Source: Oreocharis arfaki (Eukaryota; Chordata; Aves; Passeriformes; Paramythiidae). Taken from it: a DNA stretch of 64,000 nucleotides. The stretch lies in assembly GCA_013398015.1 (NCBI GenBank), contig VZRR01010829.1:499733-563732 (forward strand). The letters are read 5' to 3'. The number at the start of each line of letters is the position of its first letter. The stretch's first letter is position 1. A program made the translations under genes and the position numbers. Positions 62,101 to 64,000 of this stretch are shown here, in pieces. The notes beneath the pieces are model-generated. The model saw only the letters and a list, made by a program, of their open reading frames with translations, was not told where the DNA came from and did not search any database.

Positions 62101-64000
62101 TGTCTGTCTTTTTGTCTCCTTAATCGTTTAAGACTCTGGAACACTTAATCATGCCCTAAGTATATATGGCTAGAAAAAAGCAGGAATATTGCCAATCATG
62201 TTACCAAAAGCTGCTTAAGCATGGTGGACACTTGAATTCCTCTGTATGAATCAAGGTTTTAAAAAGTGAAACAGAAAGCGAGTAATTGGCTTTTGCTGCT
62301 TTTGTCATAAAATCAGTTAAAATTCATTTTCCCTGCACTCTAGACAGCTGCACTTACCTTTCCAATAAAAGCAGTGTACTTTTCTATAATACTCTATCTT
62401 ACCTGTTTTGGCAATCAATATTTTCATGAAGATGCAGAAAAAATGGTTGATTTTATTTTTCTCAGTCTCAGCTTCAGTGACTCATGTACACAAGTGTCAG
62501 GGAAAGAAAAAAAGGTATTGCTTTACCTTGAGGGTTACTTTGAGAGAAAAATTCCTGTACGAATTTGTAGAAGTGTGAGGCAAAATAAATTTGTAACTTG
62601 TTGCAAATTTTGCTGATCCTGCATTTAACCATCTGTTACTTTTTTGGATTGCGCGGGTGAGAAGCCAGGCATGTTCACCTAGGTAAGGAAGTAGACTACT
62701 TGGAGGAGGTATTTCAGGTTTTTGAGAGCTCGCTTGGCATGAGTGCTTGAATGCTTAGAGTGGCGATTAATTATTTTGGGTCTCTTAAACCCCAGTCTAA
62801 GTGAGACGAAATGCTGTTTCATTGGGCTGATGTTCTGCACTTTAATGGATTAAACTGCTGCATCGGGACCTGATTCCTAATGTTTTTCCTGCATAGTCAG
62901 TGTCTTTGTACACTTTGTGCATCTGAGCCTTATTTTTATGAGAGTTGCTCAGAAGTTTGGAAATTGAGTTCACGAAGGAGAGCTGCATTCAGTGTCGACT
63001 GCCAAGCCAAGCTGCCTCAAACACATCAAACCCAGCACAGGGTTTGTATTCTTTATAGCTATGGCCTTTGGCAGTTCTGCGGGAGAACTTGGCTCAGGAT
63101 TTACCTTCTTCCCATCCCAGCTCTCCTTCCTTCATTTCCCACCAATGAAAGCCTCTCTGTTGAGGCACCGCTGAAAGTGCCTGGGGCATGTTGGGAGGGA
63201 TGCCTGCCTCCCTGGCTGCCTGCTCACACACATCCCAGGTGGGACCAAAACTGCAGTAAGGTTACTAAAAAGTGGGGTTTGTCTTTCGGAAGGCATGTCC
63301 TGATAACAGAAGGATCTGCTTTGAAAACCATTATCCATGTGGGCTGATGCCTAGTTACAGGTACACAGCCTGTAGGCTGTGAGGTGAGGTTTTACACTTT
63401 GGCACAAATACTGCCCCAGGCTTGACCTTCGGCCCTGCTTGAGCAGCTGGAGCTCAGGGCCTGTGGGCTCTCTGCTCACCAGGAACAAGGGCTTGTCCTC
63501 CCCCAGGACAGGCAGAGGCGCTGCCAGTGCAGGAGGGAAATTCAGGAAGATTTGCTGGTGGCTGCAGCATAATTAATGGGTATAAAATCAAATTGCTGGT
63601 GATCATTGGTGAAGCTCAGGGATGTGCCACTGTCATCTGTCAGCTGGGTTCTCTGTGGTTTGCAGCGTGCTCTCACTGAGAAACACTGGGTTTGGCTTCA
63701 AAGTGTGTGGTTTTTTGGTGACAAAGTCCAAGGAGCTGAAATCGTACAAGAGAGGAGCATTAATGGAAACCAGGGGCTATTGCTTGAGGAAGTATAAATT
63801 GGAACAGAGACTCTCTCATATTAAGCAGGTGTCTGTATGTGGTGCTGTTTATGACTGTGAAACTAATCTATGTTAATAATTGATTGTTCAATTAGCAAAA
63901 CAAATGTGACAAAGCTAGGCAGCTTTGTGTGCCAGTGATGACAGGAATATATTTGACTGCAGCCCATTATCAGTCTAAGGCTGAGAGATACTATTCCAAG

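Larger units (their letters stand above)
57446..64000. other. Non-coding stretch to the window end, no gene recognised
   Basis: Two homopolymer runs lie here, at 58255-58280 and 59156-59172. The 160-codon frame at 60092-60574 minus and the 155-codon frame at 62880-63347 plus resemble no known protein and overlap other frames. A short G-rich patch near 61803-61826 is only weakly quadruplex-like. Confidence 0.6.

Noticed and set aside
62880..63347. 155-codon plus-strand frame with Cys-rich start
   Set aside because: The Cys spacing fits no known fold, and two other frames cover the same DNA.
1..64000. CRISPR arrays, operons, bacterial-type genes, rRNA, known miRNA hairpins
   Set aside because: None seen. 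The repeat content and overall texture are those of a bird chromosome.

Overview
The window looks like a stretch of bird nuclear genome. It is mostly AT-rich, with no coding gene that I can recognise and no operon-like arrangement. Four things point to a bird. There is a typical 5'-truncated CR1 3' end on the minus strand (19176-19591) and another on the plus strand (57150-57445). There is a degraded copy of a common avian ERVL-type LTR (4686-4936). Recognisable interspersed repeats cover only about 3% of the sequence, far below what a mammalian window would show. The remainder is intergenic or deep-intronic DNA; the sequence alone does not say which gene it lies near.

Layout. Positions 1-12800 are unique non-coding DNA with the solo ERVL-type LTR at 4686-4936, a TG/TA microsatellite at 5241-5283 and a short CpG-rich patch at 6290-6490. 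A decayed tRNA-Ser(UGA)-like sequence lies at 12835-12915. A second solo LTR lies at 14277-14710, with perfect 10-bp inverted ends and a 4-bp target duplication. Positions 17651-17729 are a T-tract interrupted by 24 unresolved bases. CR1 remnants lie at 19176-19591, 30602-30768, 44420-44685 and 57150-57445. The third preserves part of the reverse-transcriptase reading frame, and the second and third look old. An imperfect GAA/TTC tract at 20256-20380 opens a short acidic reading frame on the minus strand. Simple repeats and one potential G-quadruplex are scattered through the rest.

Open reading frames are short. The longest (196-197 codons at 31370-31960 minus and 47556-48149 plus) match no family I know and overlap other frames, so I treat them as chance. 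Some stretches (about 17755-18110 and 47300-48260) have the texture of conserved non-coding elements, but this needs alignment to other birds. I see no CRISPR array, rRNA, recognised miRNA or intact mobile element, and nothing I would call a new biological system. The most useful observations are the two datable solo LTRs, the tRNA-Ser relic, the old CR1 coding relic and the acidic-repeat frame.
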